Shown one piece after another: positions 28,001 through 41,847 of a DNA stretch of 64,000 nucleotides. Every line of letters begins with the position of its first letter. Within the stretch, counting starts at the first letter, position 1. Below the pieces are notes generated by a model, which was given only the letters and a program-made list of their open reading frames with translations, ran no database searches and was not told where the DNA came from. The stretch is from contig NW_024881329.1 in assembly GCF_018691265.1 (NCBI RefSeq), positions 5,332,001 to 5,396,000 of the forward strand, written 5' to 3'. Source of the stretch: Tyto alba (Eukaryota > Chordata > Aves > Strigiformes > Tytonidae). The translations under genes and the position numbers were made by a program.

Positions 28001-31000
28001 GCTCAAGTACAAGATGTTCTTGTCTGCTCCAACTGACAGATACGCTGCACTTACCCAGCCCTCCCCACTGCCTGCCAGGCAGGGAACTGCATCAGGAGAG
28101 CTGAGCTGCCTGAACATAAAGAATATCTAGACTGATTCAGTGGCTCATGAATGGAAGAAGTATCATGCAATGTGCTTATTACAGCTCTTACATGCTATTA
28201 CATGCTCTTATAAGTGGACTTGAATTTCTGACTTGCTCTCTGAGATTAAATCTTTTCAACATTGACTAGAGAGGGTTTCTCTTCCCACCTCTCATTTAGG
28301 TTTAATGGTAGCCGCTTTCTTCTCTAGGCCTTGAAAATGCCACCTGGCATTGTTACTTGGGAAGTGCTTAGCAAGCGGCTTGGTTTCATTAACGCCATGG
28401 GCCAGGGACCCTGGGTGTGCTGTGGCCATTAAGGCAAAAATAGAAGGTCAAAGATGGGGAAGCAGAAAGTTGTTACTTGTAAGACCTGCCTTTGTATTTT
28501 TCAAAAAAAGCTCATGTAGTGGAAGGTGGTATGTCAGCAATTATGAAAAAGAGAAATAAACTGCTGATCTCCTGCTGAAAGGCAACACTGGAGTTTCCTT
28601 CCACTCCTGACAATGAATTTCATAACTGTTGATTTTTAGTAAGTTACAAATGGCTGTTGGATTGACTATTTAGGCCACTGTCTTGTAAGCAGAAATTCAG
28701 ATAAAGCCTCTGGTTTATCATAACTTTCTACCATTTGGCAAAAGTGCTAGGGGTGGAAAACAACATGGAGAATTTGAGCCTCTTGGATAATGGTGAAGAA
28801 TGGTGGCCATGGGAGCTGGAAAACCACCTTCCTTGGTGTGCTGTAACTCGATGATCTCAGTGTCCAACACAGTCAGTCTCTGCCTGGCATTGCCATGGCT
28901 GCCTTATTTGGACGCTCTAAACTCCTTGCCTTTATTTAATTTGTATGCGCAGTCAGTTTCTGCATTCTGGGATCCCTTTCTCATATGTGTATGTGTGTGT
29001 GAAAGGGGAGGAGTATTTGTTCTTAGGTCCTTCTGCTGTTTCAAATACAGGAATAGACTGGAGCCTTTGGAGAAGGCAGTAAATTCTTCCTACAATACCA
29101 GGGACATGTTATCGCTGGGTTAAAAAAAGGGTGCTGATGTAAAGCTAGCCTGAATCATGGAAGACAAAATCTTTTTGCTCTCCACCACTCTGTAAAAGAT
29201 TACTGCTGTGAGGAAGCAAAGAAATACAAAATAGGGAGAAGATGGTGTGTCTAAATGGTTTGTAGTAGGTAGCTTTAAAAGAAGGCATCTCTTTCATTCT
29301 AGCAGATGAATTGATAGAAGCTGTTGTTGCTGTTGTTATGTTTTTCTGACAGACTTTTTTCCTATGTGCACTGCAGCACAAATACTAAATTCTCTAAATT
29401 GCCCTCAACAGGAGCTTCACCAGTACTGCAGTGACTGTATCTCCTGTGGGAATACCTGCTGCAGCAGGTTAGGAGGGTAGGTTTGCAGCACAGCCCCAGC
29501 CTGCCAGCTGCTTGGCGAGAGATGTTAATGTACGTTCTGTGGCCAAAACTAAAGGGGTGATTTTTACTAATAAGAGCAAGTGCTTTGAGAGAAGGAGTGT
29601 TTCTATAGGTTGAGTGCAAGACTATGCTTTCAATTCTCTTGTTTCTTGAAGCCAATTTCCCTTTCTATTTATTCAGGGATTTCATTCTGTACAGCTGAGT
29701 TGAGAAGCAGTATGCATGTAATTTGGAACGAGCAAGTGATGAAAACAAGGAAACATGACATTGCACTAATTAGCTCTCTGCTGCTTGGCAACAAATAAAT
29801 ACTACTTGGGAGCAACAGGAGTAAGACTGAGAGGAAAAGCAGGTAGCTGAGCTGAGTTAGGATTTGACAGTGGTTTTTTTTTAAATCTATCCTCTGTTCC
29901 TTACTCTTTTTTTTTTTTTTTTTTTTAAACTCATACATGGAAGAATAAGGAGCTGAGTGAGATTATTCCCTATCCTGGCATGTTTTCTTTGACAACATAT
30001 AACTTCCAAATAGTATATGCTCAATAGTATACTAAATCTTGTGCATTGAGCAAGGACTGTACACAAGTGGTGTGATAAGATGTGGTTTTCCCTTCCAGAA
30101 TGATGGAGATGTCTAGATATGGATTACTTTATTAGTGTGGTAGAGTTTTGCTTGTCTTTGGCTACCCAACCTTATTTCTTTGCTTGTTTTGTTTTAATTT
30201 TTCCAGTAAAGCTTATTAGGAAAATCTATATTCTTATACACCTTGCTCAGACAGAGCTCTCTGCAGGGCTTTCAGCTACATCTAAGGGAGGAAAATTTGC
30301 CGTATTTCTTCTCCCTGAAATCAGCAAGTCAGGCTAAAAACAGCCAGGTGCTCTGTGGCACTGGGAAAAGAACAGGAAATTAAATATAATTATTTTGGAT
30401 ATAACTTGCTTGAAAAGAGAGATTGTCAAAGTAGAAAGCATATTAAAATAAAATCTTCATTGCCATGTCACATAATTACCTAGAACATGCCACTGAGACT
30501 TACAGAGGATTACAGAGACTCCCTGCAGCCAGGTTTGCACCTGATGGCATCTGCGTTGCTCACTGGAATGCGCTGAGCTGGTCCTCAGCCCACCTCCCCC
30601 CTGAATGCCCCAGCCCAGGATGCAGCTGGCTCTCCCTTCACACCCCTCGCCCTCAGTTGCTCCAGTTGTTCCTCGCACCATGGAATTAGATTAGTCCATT
30701 TTGTGCCTTTACTATTTGCAAGTGACACTTTAATTTTCAGTCTGCTAAAAACCTACTGCACAAGGTATGCTTCTGGCAGTTTTTGATATTAATGTTTTGT
30801 AGAATCTGAAATGTGTGAGGCTGCCTACCAGATGTCAGAAAATAGTGACTTTTTTCATCTATTATGATGGGTTTTGTTGCTTTAAATAAAAGAAAAACGT
30901 GTGCAGGGCAAGGGTATGTGTGAAAAGAACATAAAATGCGACCAAACTACACTGAAGTTAAACTCTTGGTGGTTGGAAAACAATGCATTAGTGAGGAAAA

Positions 31001-34000
31001 CAAAGCACTCCTGAAAGCTTTTTAGACCTGGGTTTTGGTATTCAGTGATGTTCTCTAAATATCAGTTTTTCAGTTATAAGGCCATATTGACGGCATATGT
31101 AGTAGAAGCAATTCTACTGGATTTGATGCCTCTGCGCCCTTTTCCTGCTGGCACTGACGGTCACACTCTTGCTGTTGGTTTCTGTACCTGGATCAAGGTG
31201 TAAAAGCCCAACTTGCGGCACCCTGTCTGAAAGTTCAGTAGTAGTGCATATTGATTTATGTTAATGAGGCCTGTTACTTTGTCTCTTGTCTCACACACTC
31301 TTAGTAGGTTGTGATCTGCTCACACAAACCTTGGTCCATTGGAACTTATCTGAACAGTGTTGAGTCAAATTGCAGAACTGGCCTCTCAGTTCCAACTACT
31401 AACTTTTTGGACTCAACTACTTGTAAGTTTTTGACCTAATTTAAGGGGTAGAATGGCAGGTACTGGAGAGGGTAGAAGAAAATACAGTGTTCTGCTCCTT
31501 CTTCCCTAGAAATCAGTGGCAAAGATCCAATAGTTTTGTGTTAAACAGCTTTTCCCATGAGCATATCTCAAAATGATTTACAAAAGAGATAGGCTAGCAT
31601 TAATTCTCCTTTTGTGGATGGGAAGGACTGAGCTGCAGAGATTAAATTGTTTTTGTTCACTAGTCAAGTGTACACACTTCTAGGAAATAAATAAATACAA
31701 CCCAGAACTCGGTGTGGAACATAGATACAGCAAAAATGTCCCTTGAGAGCAGGTATTGCTTTTAAGCTGCAATGTCAGTTAGCATTTGGGCACAACTAAA
31801 CATGATTCATTAAGTCTGTCTCTCTGAAAATTCTGTTAAGATAGAAGTTGTAAATGGGGCAGGAGCCAGCCAACTTCTAAATAGCAGAGCACTGTGGCTT
31901 ATGATGCTTCTATTCATTTACTGCATTAATGGTACAGCTTAATGGGACAGTGAAAGAAAATGCAAACATCAGTCTTTAGTAGCTTTAGCCTGTAGACATG
32001 TTTTGAATTTAGGACCATTCAGAAAACAAAGTTGTGTAGTCCATTTCATGCTGGTTTTAAATTAGAACAAGAACACTCTTATGCACCTCCAAGGATGTTG
32101 TGCCTCCAAAAAAGAATAGGGCTTGCTGGCTTATTTTTCCCTCACTTATTATTTAAAGAACTGGTGAAACTGGTAGAATATACAGGCTTCATGTCACAAT
32201 TTCATTTGTAGGCCTGTAACTTATTTAAAAGAACAGAGTTGTCCGATGAAGTTGGTCAAGACACAGCTTTGATTTTTATCCTCATTATGATCCCAAATCT
32301 AGCATATTTCAGGAAGGCTCTTTGTTGCATTTAAGGCTGCATTCAGGGTGCAGCTCTCAACTGTGGGCTTAGAATTATGTACAGTGTGTATGTTTTTTCT
32401 CCCCACTGTCCACATCAGACCCAATTACGGTGACCAAGGAGGTTGGTGAGACATCAGGAATATCACAATGGAAGGTAATTTAGCCCCACAGGAAATCAAC
32501 TCTCAAGTAGCTATTAGTGAGTGGTGAGACTGGTGGGAGAGCAAGGACAAACCATACATGCACACGCTGTGTTTGCGAGTCTGCTCACTGGCTTTACTCT
32601 GGGAAAACTTGAGTTTTGCTGGTGTGCAGAATAGATCTTATGGAAATAGTTAAAGACTTTGCAAACTGGATGATCACAATTTTCTTGGCAGGCTGTCCTT
32701 TTAACTTGGGCATCAAGATATTCATAATAGACTTCTTTGTCATAGAGAGTTATGTTTACAAAACAGTGCATACGCTTTTTTTTTTTTTTTAACCTGGGAA
32801 AAGAAGTGAGTTCCTTCTGAAGTGGCTGAAGAAAAAACATTATGGAGTTTGTCTGCTCATTGCACAGGACTATGTGGTTACAAGCATATAAAAACAATTT
32901 ATGGAATGCTTTCTTTTGAGGTCAATTTATTCCTATTCACATGGGAGAATAAGAAACCCATGTATGTCATTGCTTTTGCAACTTATCAGTATATAATTTT
33001 TTTAATTGCACCCCAGGGGAGATGACTTTACTCTGAAGTGACTTGCCTGAGTGAAATAAGAAGCTTCTTGCAGAGTCAGGAGCTACATGCAAATCCTTGG
33101 AGTTCAGTGCTTTAGCTGCAAGACTATTATTCTTGTCATATTTTCCTCCTTTCAGAGAAAACATCTACCTAGGCCAGAATCATGCTGTTGTTGAAATTAG
33201 TAGATATTTTGTGGCTAGTTTCAGTGTGTAGAAAATTCAGCTTCTGGTGTCCACGGAGCAGTGAATTGTGTGTTCTGTCCAAAGCTGTTTGCAGTCACTA
33301 GAACAGTTGTGGACCTTTCATTATTGGGCCATGCTCACTCAAAAAACCTCAGTCAATAGCTTTTCCCTTTCTCAGTTTCTTGTTGTTATGTGTTTGACAT
33401 TGAGTTTGCAGTGCATGGAAAGTTTATCCTTTCTACCTGTAATCAATTAACTATATTTTGTACCAGCTGTTGAAGTGATACCAAAAATTTGAGTTGCTGG
33501 GGAGATGGAGAGACATCTTTGTGTAATGCACTGGGTGCACGCTGGTGATGAGTGGAAAGGTTGGGCAATTCATTTGGGATAAACCTGTGCTCTGTCATGG
33601 AGCCAAAGCTCTTGCACCTGCAAATGTGGCAGGGAACTCTGGACACCCCACATCTACTTGTTGCAATGGAAATTTGGTGTCCTATGAGAAGAGAACTAGT
33701 GAATGCTATTTGTCATTCTTTTGGGTAGGAAAGCAAGAGATGACAGAGGTATCCTAAACGACTACCCAAACCTAGCAGTTTGGTCAGTTCCCTCCTTTCT
33801 GAAGAGCAGCTGTCAAATATTTGGTTTTATCAGGCCTGAGGAATAGAACATCAATTAAGTCCTGGTTTCATCCCCTCTCTGCTGCCTTATTTTGCCAGGG
33901 AATATGCACTCAAATACATATAGCCAGCCAGAAATACTGACCCTTAATGGTAGGGGAATACCTATGCTTTTAAACTATGTTCCTGACGCTCATGCTGTGG

Positions 34001-36890
34001 GTCTTCTGAGGGCAGAACATGATGTCCCATATTTTTGACAGATTGCCAAGAAATGCCATCAGTGAGGCAGGCAGTGAAATTCCTGGGCACGCTCAGGACT
34101 GGGTAATGCCAGTGATGGAGGAAAGAGGCCAGTTCCTGGTGGAAGGGAGGTGGGGAGTTGGCAGTTGCTGATTTTTGCAGGGGAAGAGGGAGGCAGATTT
34201 AAAGCAAAGATAGGTATACAATACGTGCTAACCAATTCCCACTTCACAATTCATACAGCAAGTTGGCATTGTTGACTTCAGCTTCAGAATATTGGATTTC
34301 ACGTGTTTGTAGGTCTGTGCAACAAAGATACCTGTATCTTCCTCTGTCGTCCTCCATTTTATGCTGAACTATATACCCTTGAGAGAACAAATGCTGCAAC
34401 AGCAGATTGATAGTGTCATTCGGGAAGGTTTTGGTTATGCATGCGAAGTCCAAGGCCTTTTTCTTTATTAGGTTACAGCTGGCATTAGTTTGTCACTAGC
34501 CAAACTAGGGCATCTGACAGCAGGTAGCAGAAGGCAGAAACTTCATAGCTAATACTTTGCCTGTGTACTGATCATCTCAGTAAACTAGGAGAAATATCTA
34601 AGCTTAATAGCTCTACCTGAGCTTATGTATCCTTTTCACTAACGAAGCATCAGAAGAACAGTCTGCACTGATCTTCCACCAAATCTGAGGCAAGTCAATC
34701 CTTCTACCTTGTTACCTGGAGAAGTCCTGTGTTTTTCCCTGCTGTAGCCTTGTTTATCCTTGTTAAATTGGAATCGGTGATGGTGTGAGGAAGAGAGGTC
34801 ACTGAAACAGGACCAGAACTGCTTCAATTGTATATGCAAAAATTAATATTTGACAGTGGAAGCCACAACACCTCAGCAGTCCTCAGACTTCCTGGACCCC
34901 ATCTCTCAACGCTCTCAATGTAGAGGTTCAGCCACCTACCCCTGATCCACAACTTCTCATTTTGAATGCCTCTGCCTGACTTCATCCACCTTCTCCCAGC
35001 ATCCTGAATATTTGCAGATATTGTTACAGCAAATTGATGTCACACAATGATGTGAGAAGTTCTCCACTGGATAAATTGTTGTGTGACTCCATTCAACAAA
35101 AATGTTCTCTCCCTAATCTTCATTGAAGCCATTGCAGAATTTCTAGCAACACGGAGTTCAGCATGGCAGTAACTAAGAGCTAGAGGGGCTCAGCGTGGAA
35201 TTGAAGTGGTGATCTCTGTGCAGTGTGTGGTAGGGGAGCAGCAGAGAAAGGTGGGATATCTGTGAACGTACTCTGGAGCAGTGGGTATACACAAGTGAAT
35301 TGTAGTGTAAATAAGTTGTGGGACGTACCCCATTTGTTTGTTTGCTTGTTTTTATTATAACTAGAAAAGCTGCATTATCTTTTTATGCGAGTCTCATGTT
35401 TGTTCACAGTTCAGCTTCCTGACAGGAAAACAAACGGTGGCTGGATTGTGTTTTCCTCAGGGCTGTGTAATTCTGAACATGACATACACATTCAAGCACT
35501 GTGGTATTTACACCCGGCAGCCCATGTAGCACTTTTGTGTTGTTCTTTGAAAGGCTGTTCTCTGCTGCAAAGCTATAGCGTGTGTAGCAATACAAAAAAA
35601 CCCCCTCTTCATGTGTAATAAAGCACCGAGCAGGCCAATTAAAATGGGAAGTAAGCTCACCAAATAGTGGAGTAATAACAAAAAAATCCAGCCTGCTAGA
35701 GAAATCTACAGTAAAGAAATTGCCACCTGGTAACTCTGTAAAGAGATCTTCCGTGTATGTACTAATTTTCCCTTCTTCCTCACTTTACTGTGTTTGATTA
35801 TGACAGGGAGCACCCACAGCAGACCATGTATGTACTACGGAGCAGATAGTTTTATTTGAGGATTAGGGATAGAAACTTTATTTTTCCAAGAGCTTTTGTG
35901 TGTTATGTTAGGTGAAAACAAACCTTATGCAGCCCATTTAAAAAAACAAACCAAACCAACAAAACAACAGAGCCTTCATCCTTTCTGCATCTTTATAGAT
36001 TGGCAAGACATTGTAAAGATTCAGTTGGGTATGGCAGCAGTGAAGCTGCTCAGCGTCTTAGTTCCTTCCTGTGCTGAAAGCAATTTACATGGATTTAAGT
36101 GAGCGCTGACAAACTGATCCTTACAATTTACTTCTGAGATTGCTGGATAAGAACTGTTACCTTAGGTGACAGATCAGGAAAAAGAAACAGGTGAGGGACA
36201 ACACTGAACCCTGGATTAAGGGAAAACCAAGAGAGTCCAGCTCATCTTCTGTTCCTTCAGACAGCCTTGCATTTCATTTCAGTGCCTGGTTTTAACACCA
36301 CAGAGCTGCACTTAGAGTCTAAGCAGAGGCAACCGGGTAACTTAATAATAGCAGAACACCGTTGGACCAGCTAAAATCACAGAAAAATTGTAAAACAGGC
36401 TCTCAGAAAAAGTAGACATCCCAAAATCACTAATCACAAAAATCACAGAATGTGACTAGTCTGTGTGCCTTACAGGGTCTACAATAAAACACACTCTGAG
36501 CTTTGAGTTAATGTAATGCCTGTAAAACTAGAAAAAGGTCTGAAAGACCCACAGTGGGGTTTTTGTGGCCTGGCCTGTACAAGTTACGCTGTCTCTAGAA
36601 TTACAGTGTTTCTACCTCCAAATTGGGCACTTTGAACATGTATCAAGTGTGCTGCCGAAGTGCAAAGTGTACAGGTTTGTAAGTGATTTTCTGGCTTGCT
36701 AAAGGAGTCATCTTAGCAGGAGCTTGTAAGTGTTGCTTATCCTGTTGAGATTCCATTTCCTGGACCCTTACAGTTGGAATTGCTTTTACAAACCAGCCAT
36801 TTTCCTCAGCTAGTACTATTGCATTATTAGTGTGCTTGCCTTGCTCCAGGAAGACATTTTTCCAGTGTAAGATGAAGTTTAGGTGACAAG
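22046..36890. other. KCNC1: Long intronic stretch, no gene recognised
   Basis: About 15 kb of AT-leaning single-copy DNA. Landmarks are T20 at 22522-22541, a short AT run near 24694-24708, T20 at 29907-29926, T15 at 32776-32790 and an A/C-rich tract near 35940-35970. A repeated AATCACAGAA-like motif near 36377-36450 may be a remnant of a CR1 tail, but it is too short to call. No exon was recognised. Confidence 0.5.
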
Positions 36891-36964
36891 TTGGGGTTTT
36901 TGTGTTTTTGTTGTTGTTGGTTTGGGTTTTTGGTTTGGTTGTTTGTTGAGTTTTTTTGTTGTTG

Positions 36965-36998
<34 letters not shown>

Positions 36999-36999
36999 C
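36891..36999. repeat. T/G low-complexity tract ending in a C run
   Basis: Mixed GTTT, TTG and TTTTG repeats on the plus strand finish with TTTTTTTCCCCCCC. A 120-residue minus-strand open frame (36643-37005), rich in Lys, Asn and Gln, is produced by this tract and is not a gene. Confidence 0.9.
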
Positions 37000-39900
37000 C
37001 ACCATAAGCTGCTATTATCTAGCATTTTAAGCTTTTATTTTTCATCATTAAAGTTGCATCATCTGCTAGAACTTAAGTCTTGATGGGCTACTGCAAGTAC
37101 TCTATTGGCCAGGCTGCTCAAGCATGTTATCAACTACATACATACTGCTAGGTACTGCGTTCCACATGTGCCTCCCTGGATTTAAATTAAACTTGCCCTC
37201 TAGTTGTTATTATTCCATAAAAGCAATGAAGACAAAGTATATCAAGACTATTGCTAAGATCAACAGCAAATTTCCTTTGTTATTGAGAACATAACTACTA
37301 CTACTTAGTAAATGCACATGGTGATAAACCCTGACAGGAGGAACATCTCTAGAGAGATGAGTTGGAAGAGAAGCCCAGAAAAGTGGAAGGATGTGCTTTG
37401 CTCATGCAGCAGGAAGTTAATGGCAGAACCTGCTGGTCTCCTGACCTGGCAGGACAAGAAACTTAGATGTCTGGAATGGATTCAGTTAACAGAAGTTGCA
37501 CTATTTTTTTTACTTTACTGTCATTAGAATAGGATTTAATCTGAGGTAATGTGCCTTTTTGTGCAGAAAGGAGGGAGAGGCATATATAATAATTTCTTGC
37601 ATTATACTACACCTTCTTTCCATGGATATTGAAGCACTTGACAGATTAATGAAGACACACAACTGCCATAGGTGATCCATAAAGCATCAAAAGCTGTTGA
37701 GTTACGAAAACCCTAATGACTTTTGCACATCATCTGAACAGCTCTAGGTGACTAGGACTTCCCTTAACCCATTGCAAATGCAAAGAAGTGTTCATTGGTA
37801 TAAATCCACTTGAGTATATTTAAATCATAAAGGTGGTTGGTAATGACTCCACTCACAAGCTGTGACACACTAAGATGTAGCAATATGATGATATGGAGGC
37901 ATGTTCAGATAATCACACTGCAGCAGGTGTCCTTTTCCAGAGGGAAAGATGGATGCCAAGCAACTAAAGACCATATTCTGAAACGAGCTTGTCTCTGGTT
38001 TCGGTCTGGCCACCTATGAAGGTTGCACCCAGGACACTAGGGGGTACTCTCAGCTTTTCTCCTGCAGCGTAAGCTGAGTTTTTGCTGCTCCCAGTTGTTA
38101 GGGATGAATCATTCAAGAAAATTCTGGCTTTGTCCAAATTTACAGGTGATGGTGACAGCCCCAAAAATAGAATAAAAGATTTCAGGGCGTTAGCTGCAGG
38201 AGCTGGAATTTTTGTAAGTGAACCAGAGTGGATTAGGAACCCAGAACCCCCTACTCTCCTGGGTAGGAGCCCGTAGCCAGCTAAAGGGGGTGGGGCATGT
38301 GATTTCTGAAGATTCCTTGCAAAATCTGACTCTGTGTAACTTTGCAAGATGCAAATGGACGCATTCAGGTATTTTAAAATAATGACTGGAATCTAATCTG
38401 AGAAGCAAATCATGCATTTTATTCCTCTATATTTGCACTTGCCTTCTGTGGCAGACTATGAACAGCTACTTCTTGGATGTAATTTTCTAAAGGTTCCTGT
38501 GAGAAAACTGGGCCGGGAATAGCACCAGCAGACAGAAACATCAGACACCCTCTCCAGCATGTAGTGAAAGACTGAGTGACTTACCAACGTGGGATTCCGA
38601 TTTCCCATGAAAGGATACCTGCTGTGGATCAAAAAAAAAAGAAGTGGGGAGTGTGTGGGGGGGAAGCTCTATTTCCCTGGGTAGCTGATGACCAGCATTA
38701 CTGGGAGTTTGTGTGTGCATTAAAGGGAGAGCATGTCCTAAGGTCTCCAGAGCTGTCACAAAGGAAGTGTCAGGGTGCCCAGGCAAGCAGAAGGCACAGA
38801 AGGGGATCTGCGGGGTTGCCGCTCTGGCATAACGGTTGACTAGAGTTGTCAGTTTGGGGTAATGTGATGTATGCATTAAAAAAAAAAAAAAAAAGCCACA
38901 ACAAAAAACCTCCATAAAACCCCTGTCAGCAGCAAACTCTTATCTTTAAGTCTTGTACACAGTATGTGACACAACTGTTTATATTTTTAATGCCAGCATG
39001 TCCTCCCCTTTCCCTCCTGCTCATGCCCCTTTCTTTCCTGTCCCCTTGGTCGTGTCCACGGAGAACAGCACTCCCAACTGGCTTGCATCTGTCAGATTTT
39101 CCTGTCCTGGACTCCCCCTTCCCTTTCTGCCATTTGTTTGAGTTTTGATCCAGGGCAGTTGGAAGCCTTGCTTCTCACATGCCATTTCAAATTGCCAGGG
39201 ACATAAGATATGCTGCAGGCTTAGGGTATGATCCAAAGTCTTTTGGGCTTTTGGATCAAATCTCTCTGTTTTAAAAACTGGCAGCAAAGCTGGGGACTCT
39301 GTGCTGAGCAAGCGTGGCTTCAGGTCATTGGTTTATTTCTTTTTACAAAGTACGAGTCCATGTAGCTGTGATGGCAGTAATCTGTCAGGCATGTTGGCTT
39401 TCTCAAGGAGAATGCAGGCAGAAGGCTTTTCAAGCAAAACATTTGCTCCCTTTTCCTCCTTTTTCTTAACAAATTGTGTGTTGCAGCAGGGAGAGAAAAA
39501 TTAGCATCCAAATTACAGCCAGGTCTATGTGGCTGCTTTAGAAGGATGAAAAAAATAAGGAGCAAAAGCCAGAAGCCTTGGGGCTCTGAGACTTTGGAGA
39601 GCTCCCTCTGAGCTTGCTGTTCCCTTTTCTTCCTCCAGGTCCTTCCTTATCATAGTTCTCTTCTCAACTCCTTACACTTTTGCTTATTAGGAAATGGTTC
39701 TTGCTTCTATTACTTCAATATATGACCTTTCTCATAGCTTTTCTCATAGTTTTTCTAGGCACCCTCCAAAGAGGAGAGGTCTCATTGCTGTGGCATGGGA
39801 AGCCAAAATCCAGAGCTCAGATTAACAGCCTCTGGGGCAGCCTGCGTGGCCCCATCACCATGAAGGAGGACTGGGCATACTTAACTTCTGTTTCCCCTCC

Positions 39901-41814
39901 CCAGCCCTGCTGGGATGGCATGGCAGAGCTCGCTAATATCCTTAGGGGATAGGGCTACATTAAGAGGATTCCTGGGGATTTCAAGCATCCCCTATATGTT
40001 TTAGCAGAGCTGCAGCAGTGTGCTGTGGGGCAGCCTGGGGTTGGCCATGGCTTTGAAACAGCTCTGAGAGCATCCTGGCTACTGTAAAGCAGCAGGATTC
40101 ATCTGTGGTGCCATTCACCCTTGTCCCCCCAGATCCAAGCAGCTGCTACAGTTTGTGTTGCATCTTCAGGATAGACAGAAGAGCCTCTTTATTCTTAATT
40201 ACATTTAATCAATATAAGAAAAACCAAAGTAGGCAGGATACCCTCTGGCTTGGCTCAGAAATTCTGCAGCCAGGCTCTCTGCTGCAGTTCTCCTGTCTCT
40301 TTCTACAAATCTATCTCAGTTATGATATGCAGTGTTTTCCCCTTCTCCTCTGACTTTTGTACAGATGGCCGAAGGTGGCAGATTTTGCACTAATTTGGAA
40401 AAGCATCTCTCCTCCCTTTTCCTTCCCACCCCTGTCTTATTTTATTCCAAAAACTAGCTTAGCAAAGACCTCCAAATCTGGGGCTCCTGAAGGAATATTG
40501 AAGGAAAACAGTTATATTTTTTTTCTTATGTAGTAAGGCTGTTTAGTTTTCTTCATTTTTTCCATTAACTGAAGCCCCAAAATAGAACAGATAATTTAAA
40601 ATAAATAAATAAAGCTTAAATCAAATCATAAAAGTATCACAGATAGATATTTGGCATAGGCTATCCACATGAAACAAAGATAACAAATCAGAATAAAGAG
40701 GAGAAAGTAATTGCTTTCCTTTGTCTGTGCTATTCATATGAATGTCATGGATTAATACATTTTACAGGATTTGGAAGGCTTTCAAAAGCCAGTATTGCAG
40801 TGGGATCATCCCTAGCAATATCTCAAAACAGCTGTTACTAGAGAGTGCATGAATAACATGAAGCATGTTTTCTAATTAGCTTCAAGTTTATCTCTGTTCT
40901 ACCTAATCACCTCTGATATTCCATCTCAGCATTAAATGCTTCCTCAGATTGCTAAGGGCAGAAGACCTGAGCAATTTCTTATCTACTGAACACATTTTGG
41001 ACTTGCACTCTTCTCTCCTATATTTATAGTAACTCTTTTCACATAATTAGCAGATCTGTTTCATTTTAGGAGTAGATTTTCATATTCAGTTGCCTAAAGC
41101 TCTTCCAGGGGAATACGAACACTCAGTTGCTTTTCCAAAACTAACGTCTGCTCAGGCAATGCAAGGACTTGAATGTTCAGCTATCCTTTTGCATTCTAAG
41201 CTCCCAAACAAGCACAGATACTATTTTTACATGTGAAAATGAGTCTGGTGTATTAAAACAATAAAGACACTTTAAAGCAAAGCACCAAAACCAAAATTAC
41301 TCTCTTTAAAAGATGTTGTTGCAGACCATACTTATGTCATTGAAAACTGACCAGTAATGTTACACAACAGCCCCTTCCACTTTCAACAAAGTAAACATGA
41401 AGTAGAAACCCATTTATAAAACTGCTGCAGTACACATAAAAGAGAAAGACCTGTGAACTGGATTTTACATACAGCAAGATGAGGCACCCAACTGACTGAA
41501 GGAATACGTATGGCACTTGCAAAAATTTCAGATTCACTTTGCTTTGGTCTGTTATGCTGGGCATACACAATGAATAAAGACTTCTGCAGTTTTGGCCCAA
41601 AATATTTCTGCCATTAATAAGGCAGAAACGTTGTACCTCACTCCAGTATGCAAATTAAAGACCAGTACAGTAATTTTAGGTGTTATTACTTTTTAGTGCA
41701 TGTTTAAATTCACGATTCATATTGTGAAGCTATCCTCTTGGTAATGTGGTGTCTATCTCCATGATAAATGCACAGATATATTCTAGAGTATTAAATCAAG
41801 AATAGATTTTATTT

Positions 41815-41847
41815 AAAAAAAAAAAAAAACAAAACAACCCCCCCCCC
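41815..41847. repeat. A15 plus AAAAC plus C10 compound tract
   Basis: On the plus strand, fifteen A are followed by CAAAACAA and ten C. The reverse-complement arrangement, G11 followed by TTGTGTTTTGTTTTGG, occurs at 61776-61802. Confidence 0.9.

Noticed and set aside
36643..37005. 120-residue Lys/Asn/Gln-rich minus-strand open frame
   Set aside because: It is the translation of a low-complexity T/G tract.
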